From assembly GCA_024734555.1 (NCBI GenBank), contig JANPWX010000451.1, forward strand, positions 1,696,728 through 1,760,727: 64,000 bases of DNA, in the 5' to 3' direction. The position numbers and the translations under genes are program-made. Position 1 is the stretch's first letter, and every line of letters starts with the position of its first letter. This document shows positions 24,101 to 34,429 of this stretch, one piece after another. The DNA comes from Trochalopteron elliotii (taxonomy: Eukaryota > Chordata > Aves > Passeriformes > Leiothrichidae). The notes beneath the pieces are model-generated. The model did not search any database. It had not been told where the DNA came from and saw only the letters and a list, made by a program, of their open reading frames with translations.

Positions 24101-26982
24101 GAGGCCTGAGGTCTAAAGTAAGTGCTAAAAGGCACAGTCTGGAAGTGTAAGATAGAGGTTTGAGCTATTGAAGAAATGTTTTGCACGTTTGGAGCTGCGT
24201 TGGGGTAAGAGTTTTACTTCTCATCATTCATTTAGCTGGAAGCTCTGAGCACAGTGCTGTGCATTAACCCCCACCTTTCTCCTCCTCAATCGTCTCCACG
24301 AGGTATCGACTCTCCTCTTGCACTTTTCCCTCAAAATTTACAGCAAGGCTTTTCAGTGTTGCTAAAGCAAACTTTCTCTGCTGTCTCCACATGTGCCCGT
24401 TGGATGATATGAGCCCTGTAGGTGGAAAAAACAGGTGAACAATCCTCCCTCTGGGTCATTTGTGAGTGTTAAGATTCCAAAACGGCCATTCATCATGGAC
24501 AAAATCCCCAAACCAAGGCAAACAAAGCTCGTGGATGTGGAAAAGGCTATGGCTTTGCCTGGGAATTAAAATTCAAGAGTAATTGGCTTATGCTAAAGAT
24601 CTAGCTCTATGGATTTGCTTTAATCTGCTACTTTGTCACTTCGCGTGGGAAAAAAAGGTGTAAGCCAAAATACTCTGAGTACTATCACGCTGTTGGCAGA
24701 GCTGCAGGCAGGAGCACCCCGTCTCTGGAGCTATGTGCAACCCAGGCAGGAAAAGTGAAGGAGAAATTAAAACCAAGGGGAAATGCTGCAAGTGTATCGA
24801 TCTTCGGGCAGCTCGCATTTATTTCTCCTCTTTCATTAAAATCTGGTTTTGAGCCCATCCTCATCCCTAAATCTCACAGAGATTAAAACATACCCCTGTG
24901 AGATTATTAGTGTGAACTCAATTCTTGCCTTCCCCTGTGCAAGCTTTTACAGGTGCAGGTCACAAGGGTCACATCACCTCTTTCTTTCCCCCTACCAGTT
25001 ATCATTCCAAAGAGATGAGAGTTTTGTCCCAAAATCCTGGTGGCTGTGCTTACCAGAGCCTCTAAATATTTCTTGGAGGAGTGGAATATTTGGCCGATCA
25101 GCAAATATTTCAGCCTGGTGGACAAGAGCTTCTCTCACCATCTGGTACCCGTTGACCACCACGAATGTCAGACTTCCAAACTGCACACTGAAGATGTTCC
25201 CGTACCGACCTGTAAGCTGAAAGAGAGTCCATTGTCCTCTGAGAACAAGAAGATGGGGATTTTTCTACACTCACCAGGCCAAGACCTTGAACAGGGAAAT
25301 CTGAATTTGAATTTAACCCTGCTTGAAGCAAAGGGACTTTAGAGAAACCCAAACCCAAGCATGCATGTCCCATCCAATCTAAGCTACTCCATGAAGGCTG
25401 GAGAAAGCATGAAAAGGGCTGGAGAGCTGTAGTGTGGGAGAGATGGTTTGCTTATATTTGTTATCTGGTGTGACCTGGGCTTTACCAGGTGTTTACATCA
25501 GTTTGGCTTGTAACAAGGATATAACTTGCTTTGTAACTGATGGGCATCTCCTCTGTCCCTTTCTGTCCTACCACCTGGGTCAGCACACTCAGGCTCTTCC
25601 TGCTGAGGGCAAAGCATGACAAATTATCCCTTTCATCAACTTTGTGTCTAGAGTAGTGTGGTTTCTTCTCCAGCTCTCCCATTTAGACAGCAGCCCCAAG
25701 TGCTTATTGCTAGAAATGTACTTCTAATTTTAAGCCTCACTGTATTTATGGCCAAATTGCAGTCATTTTCCTTGCATGGACTTTGCTGGCATTAGTGTCT
25801 CCTCTGAGATATATAAGAGTAAAGGGGGGATCATATCTTCTCTCTGTCAAGGAGCTCATCCTCTCCTTAGAATGAATTTACATGAAAGGACACACAGAGT
25901 CACCCCAAACTGCTTTGGTGACTCATGAAACCAACCTGGGACCAAATGGGTGTCTCAGCCATTGTGTGCTTGTAAATAAATGGGATTGATTTTCTTAATA
26001 ACTGTGTGTATTGACAATACACTCGTATTGACAATACTGAACTCGCTGCCTCAGCCTTCCCCAAGGATTCCCTCAGGGTCCACCCGTGCTGGTGGCCTGA
26101 GAACACCCAGGGTAGATAGGCTGGTGTCAGCCTGCTAAGCAAAAGCAAGAGACAAACAGCCACCAGAAAGGAGTTTTGCAGCTAGCATGTCAGAACTTCT
26201 TCCACCTTTTCAGAGAGGAATACTCAGCATGTATAAAATCTCTCTGTTTTTGTCTCAGGTGGGAATCAAAGCTGTGGAAACCTTTCCAGAGAGATCACTG
26301 CCTCTTTCTGCAACGCAGATGAAGCCAAAGGACATAACTCAGGATTTTAAATGTTTCTTTCAGATGTAATGGGGTGAATTGTTGGCCTCTGAGCAAAGAC
26401 AATGACAGGACAATTTCCAGAGGTGATCTCCAAACAGTTCAGCTGTCACACAGCACTTTTCATCTGTCCCCCAGCCTGGCCTAGCCCTTCCAAGCCCTTT
26501 CTGGGGTCCAGAAGGAAGTGGTCACAGTCAGATGGGAAGAAAAAGGAGGAACATGTAGGTCTTCCTCTGTTACAAATTTCTTTCCCATTGGATCATCCTA
26601 CTCCCCTGGAAGAGGAGGTGATAGTGAGAGATAAAACCAAGAAGGGTCATCTATCTCATGTGGTTATTATATACCCAGTTCTGCAGAGGCTGCCTTTGCT
26701 GCCTCACAGTGTGGTGATAAGAGTCATGGAAGGGTAAGATATTGTTAGTAGGGAAAATGTCCATGAAGCTCTTACCTTCTGCAGTGCAAGATGCAGGGGT
26801 TGCTTCAAGTCCACAAAGGTTCCCACGAAAGGAAAGACCTGTGGCCCTGGAGGGAAATTCCTGGGTCTTCTTTTTTTCACAAGGTCAATAATCAAAAGAA
26901 ACATGACCAGAATCACCAAGAGCATCCGACCATTCAGCTTTTTCAAGAGAGACACCAAATCTGGCCAAAACTCAAGCTCCAT
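17631..26982 (-). CDS. CYP2J19: CYP2J-B: complete divergent CYP2J cytochrome P450, probable carotenoid ketolase CYP2J19
   Basis: Nine exons, read right to left: 26776-26982, 25054-25216, 24275-24415, 22212-22372, 21240-21416, 20553-20694, 19846-20033, 18299-18437, 17631-17809. All are GT-AG in CYP2 phases and give 498 residues. Visible: membrane anchor at about 17-34, basic KKRRPR, PPGP hinge, WxxxR at W133-R137, I-helix TGTETT at 307-312, ExxR at E364-R367, PEHF, haem loop FSAGKRACPG at 437-446 with C444, and C-terminus CAVPRH. The start ATG is in context CCAAGATGG. Exon 3 is 9 nt shorter than usual, removing three residues after helix C, and the I-helix motif starts with Thr instead of Ala/Gly. 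Bird CYP2J19 oxidises yellow carotenoids at C4 to red ketocarotenoids in cone oil droplets and red tissue. The symbol is inferred from position (distal to HOOK1) and divergence from CYP2J2, not from alignment. Introns carry CR1 copies and a minisatellite. Confidence 0.9.
18070..18107. repeat. 38-bp poly(T) run in CYP2J-B intron 8
   Basis: An uninterrupted T run, poly(A) on the gene's strand. It is about 190 bases downstream of exon 8 in the gene's reading direction. No flanking target duplication was recognised, so a retroposed tail cannot be claimed. Confidence 0.9.
19326..19834. repeat. 15-bp minisatellite in CYP2J-B intron 7
   Basis: About 34 imperfect units of GGATGAAGGCTGGTG, with variants GGACAAAGGCTGGAG and GGATGAAGGTTGGTG recurring as higher-order blocks. 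It starts 11 bases after the exon 7 splice donor in the gene's direction. A single N at 19493 breaks one unit, so the assembled length is uncertain. Because 15 is a multiple of three and units lack stops in several frames, long artefactual frames run across it. Confidence 0.95.
20076..20430 (-). mobile_element. CR1 LINE fragment in CYP2J-B intron 6
   Basis: Antisense CR1 3' sequence. It includes AGTCCAACCATTAAACCAGC, the CACTTCCCTGGACAGCCTGT box, a GAAGAAATTTTCCCTAATAT box and the ACCTCTCCTGACACAACCTG region. Insertion lies within intron 6 (20034-20552) and takes up most of it. Confidence 0.88.
22428..22736 (+). mobile_element. CR1 LINE 3' end in CYP2J-B intron 3
   Basis: Sense CR1 from the TTTTCTCCCAAGGAACAAGG box through GGCTGCCCAGGGTAGTGGTG to the diagnostic 3' octamer tail ATTCTATGATTCT. 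It begins about 55 bases from exon 4 and is intronic. Confidence 0.92.
23460..23720. other. AT/TAAT-rich block in CYP2J-B intron 3, candidate conserved element
   Basis: Rich in homeodomain-type cores (AATTAG, TTAATTAG, TGATTAG, AATTAAA) and free of recognisable repeat. The compositional break from the neighbouring intron suggests a regulatory block, but conservation was not tested. Confidence 0.25.
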
Positions 26983-27035
26983 CTTGGCTGATGAACTTGC
27001 AGGTTTTCACCCCAGGAAAGGACTTGATTCTGGTG

Positions 27036-27605
27036 TGACCTGGTTTAGGACAAATTAGGGGAAGGTCTTCAGAAGGAGCCCCCCAGAAAACAAACCTCCA
27101 CCACCCCTTACCCCCACCCCAGCTCTGGGTTTGAGAAGGAATTCCTCGGAGGAGAAGTGGAAAAAACCTATTTATTGACAAATAAACAAAAATGCTCCCC
27201 AACACAAGGGAAAAGAAAAATATTCAAGCAGTTGCTGTGAGGGGAGGGCGCAGAGCTTGTGTCTCAGGTGTTGGGGACCCTCAGATATTCCCAGGTCAGG
27301 TCCGGAGCCGGTCCAATGATCTTCGGCGGGGGGGGGGAAAGAAAAAGGGAGAGAAAAAGGAAAAGAAAAAAAAAAAACCTAAAGCAGTGGAAACCAGCAA
27401 AAGCAAAAACAAAAGTGAAAGCAAAGCCAGCAGCAAAGCAAAGCCCACAGCAAAGCCAAGCTAGCATCAAAGGCCCAAAGAACAGGTAGCCCCACCACGG
27501 CAAAACAGCCCGCCGAGGGGAGGGGGACAGCTGTTAGACATAACAGTGCAGTACACAGAGATAAAGCTGCACGACTGGGATAGGAGGCACCATCAACCCA
27601 GGACA
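27036..27605 (-). mobile_element. solo ERVL-like LTR directly upstream of the CYP2J-B start codon
   Basis: A 570-bp block with ends TGACCTGG and CCAGGACA (imperfect inverted repeats) is flanked by the 5-bp duplication TGGTG at 27031-27035 and 27606-27610. On the - strand it opens TGTCCTGGGTTGA, typical of avian ERVL-type LTRs, and near its 3' end carries the U3/R phrase ATTTGTCAATAAATAGG with a poly(A) signal at 27171-27176 and CT-rich sequence. It has no internal viral genes. It lies 53 bases upstream of the CYP2J-B ATG in the same transcriptional sense. A homopolymer-rich stretch at 27321-27390 lies inside it. Confidence 0.88.
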
Positions 27606-27895
27606 TGGTGTTACATTGGCTAACACAGGAGTAAGGAAGGATTGGAGAAGAAACAAAAAAAGCTAAAATGCTGATAGCTGACTGGGGACAAAATCTGCTT
27701 TTCCATATACAGCTGCTGCCAGACCACCTGCTGAAAAACTAACTTTAAACACCAGGATCTCCAAAAACAACCCCAAAACCTCACAACATTTGACCAAACA
27801 AAAGCAGTCTTGCAAACCTTTAGCTTCACATCTCTGTCAACTCCCTAATTTTCTTATGGAAGAGCATACCTCCCTTTTGCCCTGAACAAGGGGCT

Positions 27896-27905
27896 CCTTT
27901 ATATA
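27896..27905 (-). promoter_or_regulatory. candidate TATA box of CYP2J-B upstream of the LTR
   Basis: Reads TATATAAAGG on the - strand, a near-ideal TATA box. It predicts a start near 27870, so the primary transcript would pass through the whole LTR before the ATG. Without the LTR the leader would be about 310 nt. A spliced leader or LTR-internal start is equally possible. Confidence 0.35.
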
Positions 27906-28572
27906 GACACCCCACCGGGATTATCAGCACAGCAAACATTCGAGGTGAGGTGAAAGCAGCTTATGGGGCTGATCACATGTGGTGGGCGTCGCGCAGTTTC
28001 AGGGATGGTGAGGCATCTGAGGTGATGGACACCACACAAGTGGCTGAGGGGCTGATCCTGTTAAGTGCTAAGCACCATCTGCAAAGGGCTGGCTGCCTTC
28101 AGTGCCCACCAAAGCCTTCCTGGCTTTGCCGGAGCCGTCAGGGGAGGTTCAGACAGGGGAAGAACTGCAGGGGCCCAGGGCTCTCCCAGCCACACAAATA
28201 AGAGTTAAAGGAGCTTAATTTCGAGAGTGAGAACATAGGCTCATGTGCTTGCCATGGGATTGGAACTTATGCATTTAAATCTCCTGGGTTTTCTGAAAAT
28301 CTTCTTTGAATAAAGCTTCGTGCTGTCCTGGGAGAAGGCTGCAGTGGACTGACAGTGACCTCTATGAATTAGAATCAATCTTGTGTCACCTGCTGATATT
28401 TAGCTACAACTTGGTACCAGCTCTCTTTCTTTTTATTTTGATTCCTTTTACAAAATTTACTTTTACAAAGAATCTAAATTTATACTAAAGCAAAACTATA
28501 AATAATGAGTTTTCAAATTACTTGCCTAGCACTTAATGTGAGAAATTCTGAAGGATGGTCAATTTTTACTGC

Positions 28573-28650
28573 CATAGAATCCTGTGATGGTTTGGGTCGA
28601 ACAGGAACTTAAAGATCCTCTGGTTCCAACCTCCTGCCATGTGCAGCAAT
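28573..28650 (-). mobile_element. CR1 relic
   Basis: Antisense CR1 end: CATAGAATCCTGTGATGGTT, then TGGGTCGAACAGGAACTTAA and GTTCCAACCTCCTGCCATGT. Only the terminal 80 bases remain. Confidence 0.75.
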
Positions 28651-31494
28651 GCTTTAAAGAAAGCTTTAACTTTAAAGGAAAAAAAGTGCAGCTTTTCATA
28701 GGAAACAATAATTGGGAAAAAAATCTGGTATTCTCTAGTTTTTCACCATTTTAAAAAGCTTTGCTGTCAGTGCCTTCCATTATCTTAGAAGCACACACAG
28801 GCTATCTGACAAACCTGTATCTTGGCTATGGCAGGATTCTTTTTTGGGGGCAATAGTTATCTGCAACCCAACCCTTCTTGCTTTGAAATATTATTTACAG
28901 GTTCCTAGGTGGGATTAGACAGCAAAGGGGGAACAGCAACGGGAGAAACATCTCACATCCCTTGTGTATAAAGCACATTTTACATGTCCCCATAGCACAG
29001 CTGTGAGCAGCAGTGGTTGGATGTGCTTTGCTTCTCCTCATGCCAGCGCACCCACGTTGCTCCTGCACCATTTGCATCCATGCACCTCTTCCAGCCTTCC
29101 TGGTGTGGCAAGCCAAGCCTGGCTTACCAGAGGCTAAATCAGGATAGCAGGCTCGTGCTCCTCATCCTGGCACTGGGGAGATGACTCGGTTGGTGGAGGT
29201 GTCAGCCTACAGCATGCTCAGAGGGACTGTGATGATAAGGCGTCAACTTCTGCTAGCCCAGTTTCACTCCTCTGTTCCTCGCTGTGCCATATGATTTGTC
29301 AGCATGCACAGAGTGCAGATCCCTCCACCACTTGTGGCTGCTGTGAATCGGGCTACGTGCAAAGCCAAGGTGTTAATGTGTTCTTCTGGGTGGTGTTGTG
29401 GGGGTGGGTGCATCGTGGTTGACAGGAGAAATGTTATTTTTAGCAGGAGGAGCACATTTTGCATGTACTCACATGTGTCTTGTCAGTCAGAAACCTCAAG
29501 TCTATTCCTTTGCCTTGAAGCTTCACATGTCCAAATGCATCCCCTCACAAAGTTCTTAACACATCAGGTTTACAAAGAATTAGGGAAGAGCCTTCCAGTA
29601 TTACCAGGGCTCTCCTAACCTCGGCAGACAATAACACCAGCATGTTCTCAAACTGTGGCAATGCTATTTCAGGTCCCAGGCTTTAATCAACCCAGTTCTC
29701 AGCACGTGGTGATGTGCAAATCCCCAAAGCACCAAGGAAGTCACGTCACCATGGCACATGGACAGTGCAAAGGTTGTTGGACATCTCCAATCTCTGCAGT
29801 GTTGACAAGAGCTTTATCTGTAAGATCCTGGTCACCTGCAGGATGAACCTGCTGCTCTGATCAGCACCATGAATGCTGGAACACTGGTCTTCTACAGATC
29901 AAATAACACAAATTTGAATTCATAAGATGTGCACCCACACATCTAGTAGGGAAGAAGATGTGGATCCACCTTCCCCCAATTTCTCCATGAATACCTCCCC
30001 TGACCCCAGTACACAGCTTTTGACCACCTCACCTGAGCTCACGGATACCACGTAGATAAATTGTGACATATTGCATGGACACACACACATCACTGCCTGA
30101 ATATTAAGGCATCTTGAACAGCCAAGAGACAGAAATTGGCCCATATGCTTTGTACCTTCTTCCCTGGCTAGATGTCTAACTGTGTGCAGAAGGTTTTGAA
30201 ACACAAAGAGAAACATTCTGTTAAAAATGCAATTACCATTTGTTTTTCAAGATATAGTATCCCATTATTTTTTCCAGAGAAGTGAAATTCAATAAGGTTA
30301 CAACAGAATGTAGTCCAACAGTTACCGTACTTTCAGAGCATTATTTAAGCTACAGAATTTCTTAATGATTAGAAACATATGTAGGAAAAATCACATGCAA
30401 AATGAGAATGACTGGAGACAATTTTCTCCTGAAACACTTTTTTTTCAGGCAAGTAACAGCTCATCCACCACTGTTGTTCCATCCATCACTTTGGAGGTGT
30501 GAGACTCCCACCCACCTGGGGAGACACGTGCTCAGGTCACGTCAACAAACAGGCTCCAGCGAAGTCAAAGGACCCATCCTGACTTCCAGCAAGGAATATT
30601 TTGGTGTTTCTCTCCTCTTTATGTCAGACCCAAGGAAGTGAGGACGTTTTCACCACGGGAAAGCTCTTGAACAGCAGCGACCACCCCAATATGTGTCTTA
30701 ATGCCCCGTCCCAGAAGGTTTTCACACAGGTGCAGCTGCTGTTTCATGGTCCAGCCCAGGTGAGTCTTCATGAACCTGGAGTCAATGATAGACACTCATT
30801 TCCTTTCAGGATTTACTTTACTGGATCAAATGAAATCTACAGAGGATTTGTTATTTCAGAAAGCCAAGAACGGAGAGTGCTGGGGCACCCAAACCTCCTG
30901 GAGTAAACTCAGGAAAGACATGGTTGAACTTACTTCTTAGGCTGAAATTCCCCACTTGGGGTGATTTCCCTGGGACATAAGGGCTTCCATATATCCCAGA
31001 CTTCAGCTTCAATGCCCAGAATCAGGAAGCCAAGTCCATATTTACTGCTCTATGTGTATGGTGAATATCAAAGTGCCTCAAATTTTGCATTTTCTCTCAC
31101 TCCTCCCTCACCCAGACTAGGTGCAAAATAACCTCTAGGTTTTCCTGGGACCACAGACCTCTCACCTGTAACCTCCTGGCCACAACATTTCCAGTGCTCA
31201 TTAGAGCTCTAAGTTAGGGAGCTGTCACCAGCAAAGGGCAAACTGAGGCATTATGAGCCTAAACCAAGTGGTGTGAGCAGACCTACAGTCTCTGGCTGTG
31301 CTATCTGGGAAGGATCCCCTTCTGTAACAGTCCAAAATGTCCTTTTTCTGCTGCAGAAGCCAGTTGTAGAGGCATTACGTTCAGACTTCAGCCAGACAAT
31401 TAAATGCATGTACCAGAAAGTGCTGCAGGGAGCCCTCCCTGTGCACCCCCGACCCTGGATCACCCCTGGCTTTTTGGTCCAAGCCTTTATTCCC

Positions 31495-31765
31495 TTCTCA
31501 CCCAGGAGCTGCGCCGCCGTTGCCAGCGCCGCCCCGCAGGCACATCCCGTCCGGATGCAGCGAGTCAGATTTGGGGGTGCCGGGTGCTTCCCCCCGGGGC
31601 CGCGCCCGCGGCAGCGCCAGAGGCAGCGCCCACCCTCCCCTGGCACGGCTCTCGCACCGTCTGCCGCAACCTGGCAGCGCCGGGGCTGCAACCCCGGCTG
31701 TGCCGCATCCTCCGGCTCCCCGTAAACCTCCGGAAAACTCTCCCCGTCTAAGGCGCACCTTTTCA
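31495..31765. promoter_or_regulatory. orphan CpG-rich island
   Basis: A sharp block of CG-dense sequence (GCCGCCGTTGCCAGCGCC, GGGGCCGCGCCCGCGGCAGC and similar) in otherwise CpG-poor DNA. Bird CpG islands usually mark promoters, but no coding exon was found on either side. Open frames on both strands here reflect composition. Confidence 0.5.
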
Positions 31766-33048
31766 GTATTCACAGAGAAGAGTACAGTCACATATTCCTC
31801 TCAAAGCCACAAGGACTTGACTAGAGCTAAAATGTCATTTATGTACATATCACAAGCGTTTTTCTAGGCACAGATGTCTTTCTGGTGCCAATATGCTGTT
31901 TATGTACTTATCTGTCACAAGCACATGTCTACATACATATGCCCTGCTGGCAGAGGCACAGAGCATTTTGAAACTCTTATTAGACTGCTAATGAATAATA
32001 CGCATACAAAGGAGAAAACAGAAGGTGGGTCTATCAGGAACAGCCTCTTTCTTAACTACCTTTTAATTGTAGGAGAGGAAGAAAAGAGATGAATTTTGAT
32101 ATGTTGGCATCTGTGAAGGCCTGCTTAGCAGCATCCAACGCCATCATTTTAAAAGTGGATTTTTCACAGGTTTGGGTATTTTGGGGGGAGGGGAGGATTT
32201 TTTTTTTTTTCCCTCTTAAAAAAAACCCACAAAATTTTGACACTGAGAGTATTGCAAATCCTGGTGCCAATGATGTATGATAGTGTGATTGTCACCATGG
32301 AATGCTGAAAAGCTCGAGCAGCTGTTTGGCATATTGACAGTGCGAATTTAGAGCGTTTTAAATGCAAATGACAGTATTCAATTGATCGCAGGAAAACAAT
32401 GGGTCATAGCCTTACCTTTCCTTGGCTATGCTCTGAATAATCAGGCTGCAAATCCATGCACAATAGGGATATTGTACACGTTCTGGGGATTTTGTTCCCC
32501 GCGTTCACGGGGGTCGCATATGATGCTTCTTTTGGGCAGAGCTGAAATAGAGGCGCCGCTGAACCGTCCCAGGCACCTCGCGGGGGTGAGGTGGGGAAAA
32601 GGGCATAATTTGCTCCAAATCCACCACGTCCTAAGTGTCAGCCTGTTTTTCTTCACTTCTGTCCTTTTCTGGTTGCTCTTTAATCATTCCCAAGGGTGGC
32701 TGGCTTTCTGCCTGACTTGTCTCCATTATACCCTGCTGCAATCAATATGGCAAACAGAAATCAGCAGGAGAAGGCATGTTCTGCTCCCAGTGAGAGCCGG
32801 TGGGAGGGAAGGAGATCAGGCCAGCCAGCTGCAACCCCAGCCCGGCAGGCGAGCAGAAATCCAGCCGAAAAAAGCTGCCGCCAGACGGCTGGGTCCTGTT
32901 TTCCTTCGTGGTACCCCCTGCCCGGCAGCCAGCAGCAGGTAAAGGTTTTCCTCCTTCCCCCAGCCCTGGGAGGGCAGGCAGGAAAACCTGGCCCTGGCAG
33001 AATTTACACTGAATGCCCCCCAGCCCCCCCCCCCCTGGCCTTCTTATC
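31766..33048. other. spacer between CpG island and assembly gap
   Basis: AT-rich at first, with an octamer site ATGCAAAT at 32362-32369 in a TAAT-like block. Moderate CpG density returns at 32480-32600 and 32800-32940. A good splice-donor context (AGCAG/GTAAAG) at about 32938 on the + strand closes the second dense part. It ends in a C run before the gap. Confidence 0.4.
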
Positions 33049-33112
33049 NNNNNNNNNNNNNNNNNNNNNNNNNNNNNNNNNNNNNNNNNNNNNNNNNNNN
33101 NNNNNNNNNNNN
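33049..33112. other. assembly gap of 64 Ns
   Basis: N run between a C-rich tract (33018-33035) and T-rich low complexity starting near 33150. The gap probably hides GC-rich or homopolymer sequence. Confidence 0.99.
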
Positions 33113-33149
33113 CTGCCTAGTTGGTGTTTATACATTTGTTTTGTTTTGT

Positions 33150-33188
33150 ATTGTGGGGTTTTTTTTGTGGTTTTGGTTTTTTGTTGTT

Positions 33189-33220
<32 letters not shown>

Positions 33221-33257
33221 GTTTTGTTTTTTTTTTTTTGTTTTGTTTTTTTTTGTT
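33150..33257. repeat. T/G-rich low-complexity tract
   Basis: Long T runs broken by single G or C. Open frames rich in Phe or Lys across it are artefacts. Confidence 0.9.
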
Positions 33258-34333
33258 GGGAGTGGTGGAAAGAAAAAGTAGGGTCTTTCCAAAGCAGAAA
33301 AGTCCTGGAATGGGAGAGCCACACTTTCACCTGGGCAGGTCTGTTACATATGGACACTGGTGAGTGCTTGCTGGGTTCACCCTGGCTCAGGTCTCCAAGG
33401 TTGGCCATGATAGATCGAGGCAGCCACTGCCACTCTTGAGTACCTCTAGCAATAGATTTTTGGGTTTAAGACCCACATTTTTTGAAAACAGCTTAAAAAC
33501 ACGTGCAGGAGTGGTGTGGATGAGGACATCACCAAGAAAATGCTCTCTGCCTATGGCTTTACCTCACTACATACATATATGACATTTCCCTCCAAGAAAT
33601 TTAACTTGGTGAATTTCTTCCCTTTCCCTAATTTGTAAGGCTGAAATGACTCTTCAGGATCCATTCCCTTATTGCAATCCCCTGATTGTATCAAAATTAT
33701 ACCAGTGAGCAGAGCTTTTCTGTCTTCTCTGCTTCCATCTACCCTTCTTGTATTTCAATCTTAAGCACTTTGGGTCAAGCACTGATGTTTGGGTCTCCTT
33801 GATCCATGGGTTGGCAAGATATCCATGATCAGATTTGCACCTGGGATCAGGAGGACGAGTGGGACATCACAAATGGCTGATGCTCTTGTGCTGTCTGCAT
33901 GTGAGATCCATATTGTGGGCTCCTTGCACCAGAAATTTTGCTTCTCCAGGGAATCTGGCAATTACAAAATGCTCTGTTTAATAAAGGGGAGGTTCATGAG
34001 GAGTTGGGATTGGATAAATTAACACATGGTTAATGTTATCCATTTATGGAGTCTTTTAGAAGGCTCCATGAGTTTTTCAGGCTTTCCCAATCTTGTCCAG
34101 CAATCCCAGATGTCCATTCTGCCTAGGTACAAAAATCAAGGGACTGTACAGCTAAATGACACCTATTTCAGCATCCAGCCCTTCGGTCTCTGATGGAAGG
34201 CAATGAATAAAAAAACCCAGCATCATTAGTATCTATGCCTTCCTAAGATAAATCTGTTTACCTGTAAAACTGATGCATTAAAAACCAATCAGCCAATAGA
34301 AATAATTAGTTACAGCGTAGGCATGTGATTTGC

Positions 34334-34429
34334 TCAGCCTCTGGAACGGGGTAATGTCTTGCTTAGCTTGAACTCCTTGCTGATGGATGCTTGGTGAAAG
34401 GTCTTGGAGACGATGTACTCAGCTAAACG
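34334..34429 (-). CDS. candidate terminal exon of an unidentified - strand gene
   Basis: On the - strand a pyrimidine-rich tract ending CTGTCTCCCCAG is followed at 34429 by 31 open codons and TGA. The peptide starts RLAEYIVSKTFHQ and ends KTLPRSRG, a non-repetitive, plausible C-terminus. In human, C1orf87 lies in this position and orientation, so this could be its last exon. I do not recognise the peptide as C1orf87, and I saw no convincing upstream partner exon. A nearby poly(A) signal is not evident. Confidence 0.2.
   Translation of the reverse strand, partial: RLAEYIVSKTFHQASISKEFKLSKTLPRSRG

Larger units (their letters stand above)
27606..31494. other. gene-free spacer upstream of CYP2J-B
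   Basis: Contains the candidate TATA box at 27.9 kb and one short CR1 relic at 28.57 kb. The rest is unique sequence with no exon I can support. Open frames are short and overlap on both strands. Confidence 0.55.

Noticed and set aside
27192..27606. Frames with basic or hydrophobic repeats upstream of CYP2J-B
   Set aside because: They lie inside the solo LTR and its homopolymer stretch; no retroviral gene is present.
32696..33439. 247-codon + strand frame
   Set aside because: Runs across the N gap and a T-rich tract, so its length is not real evidence.
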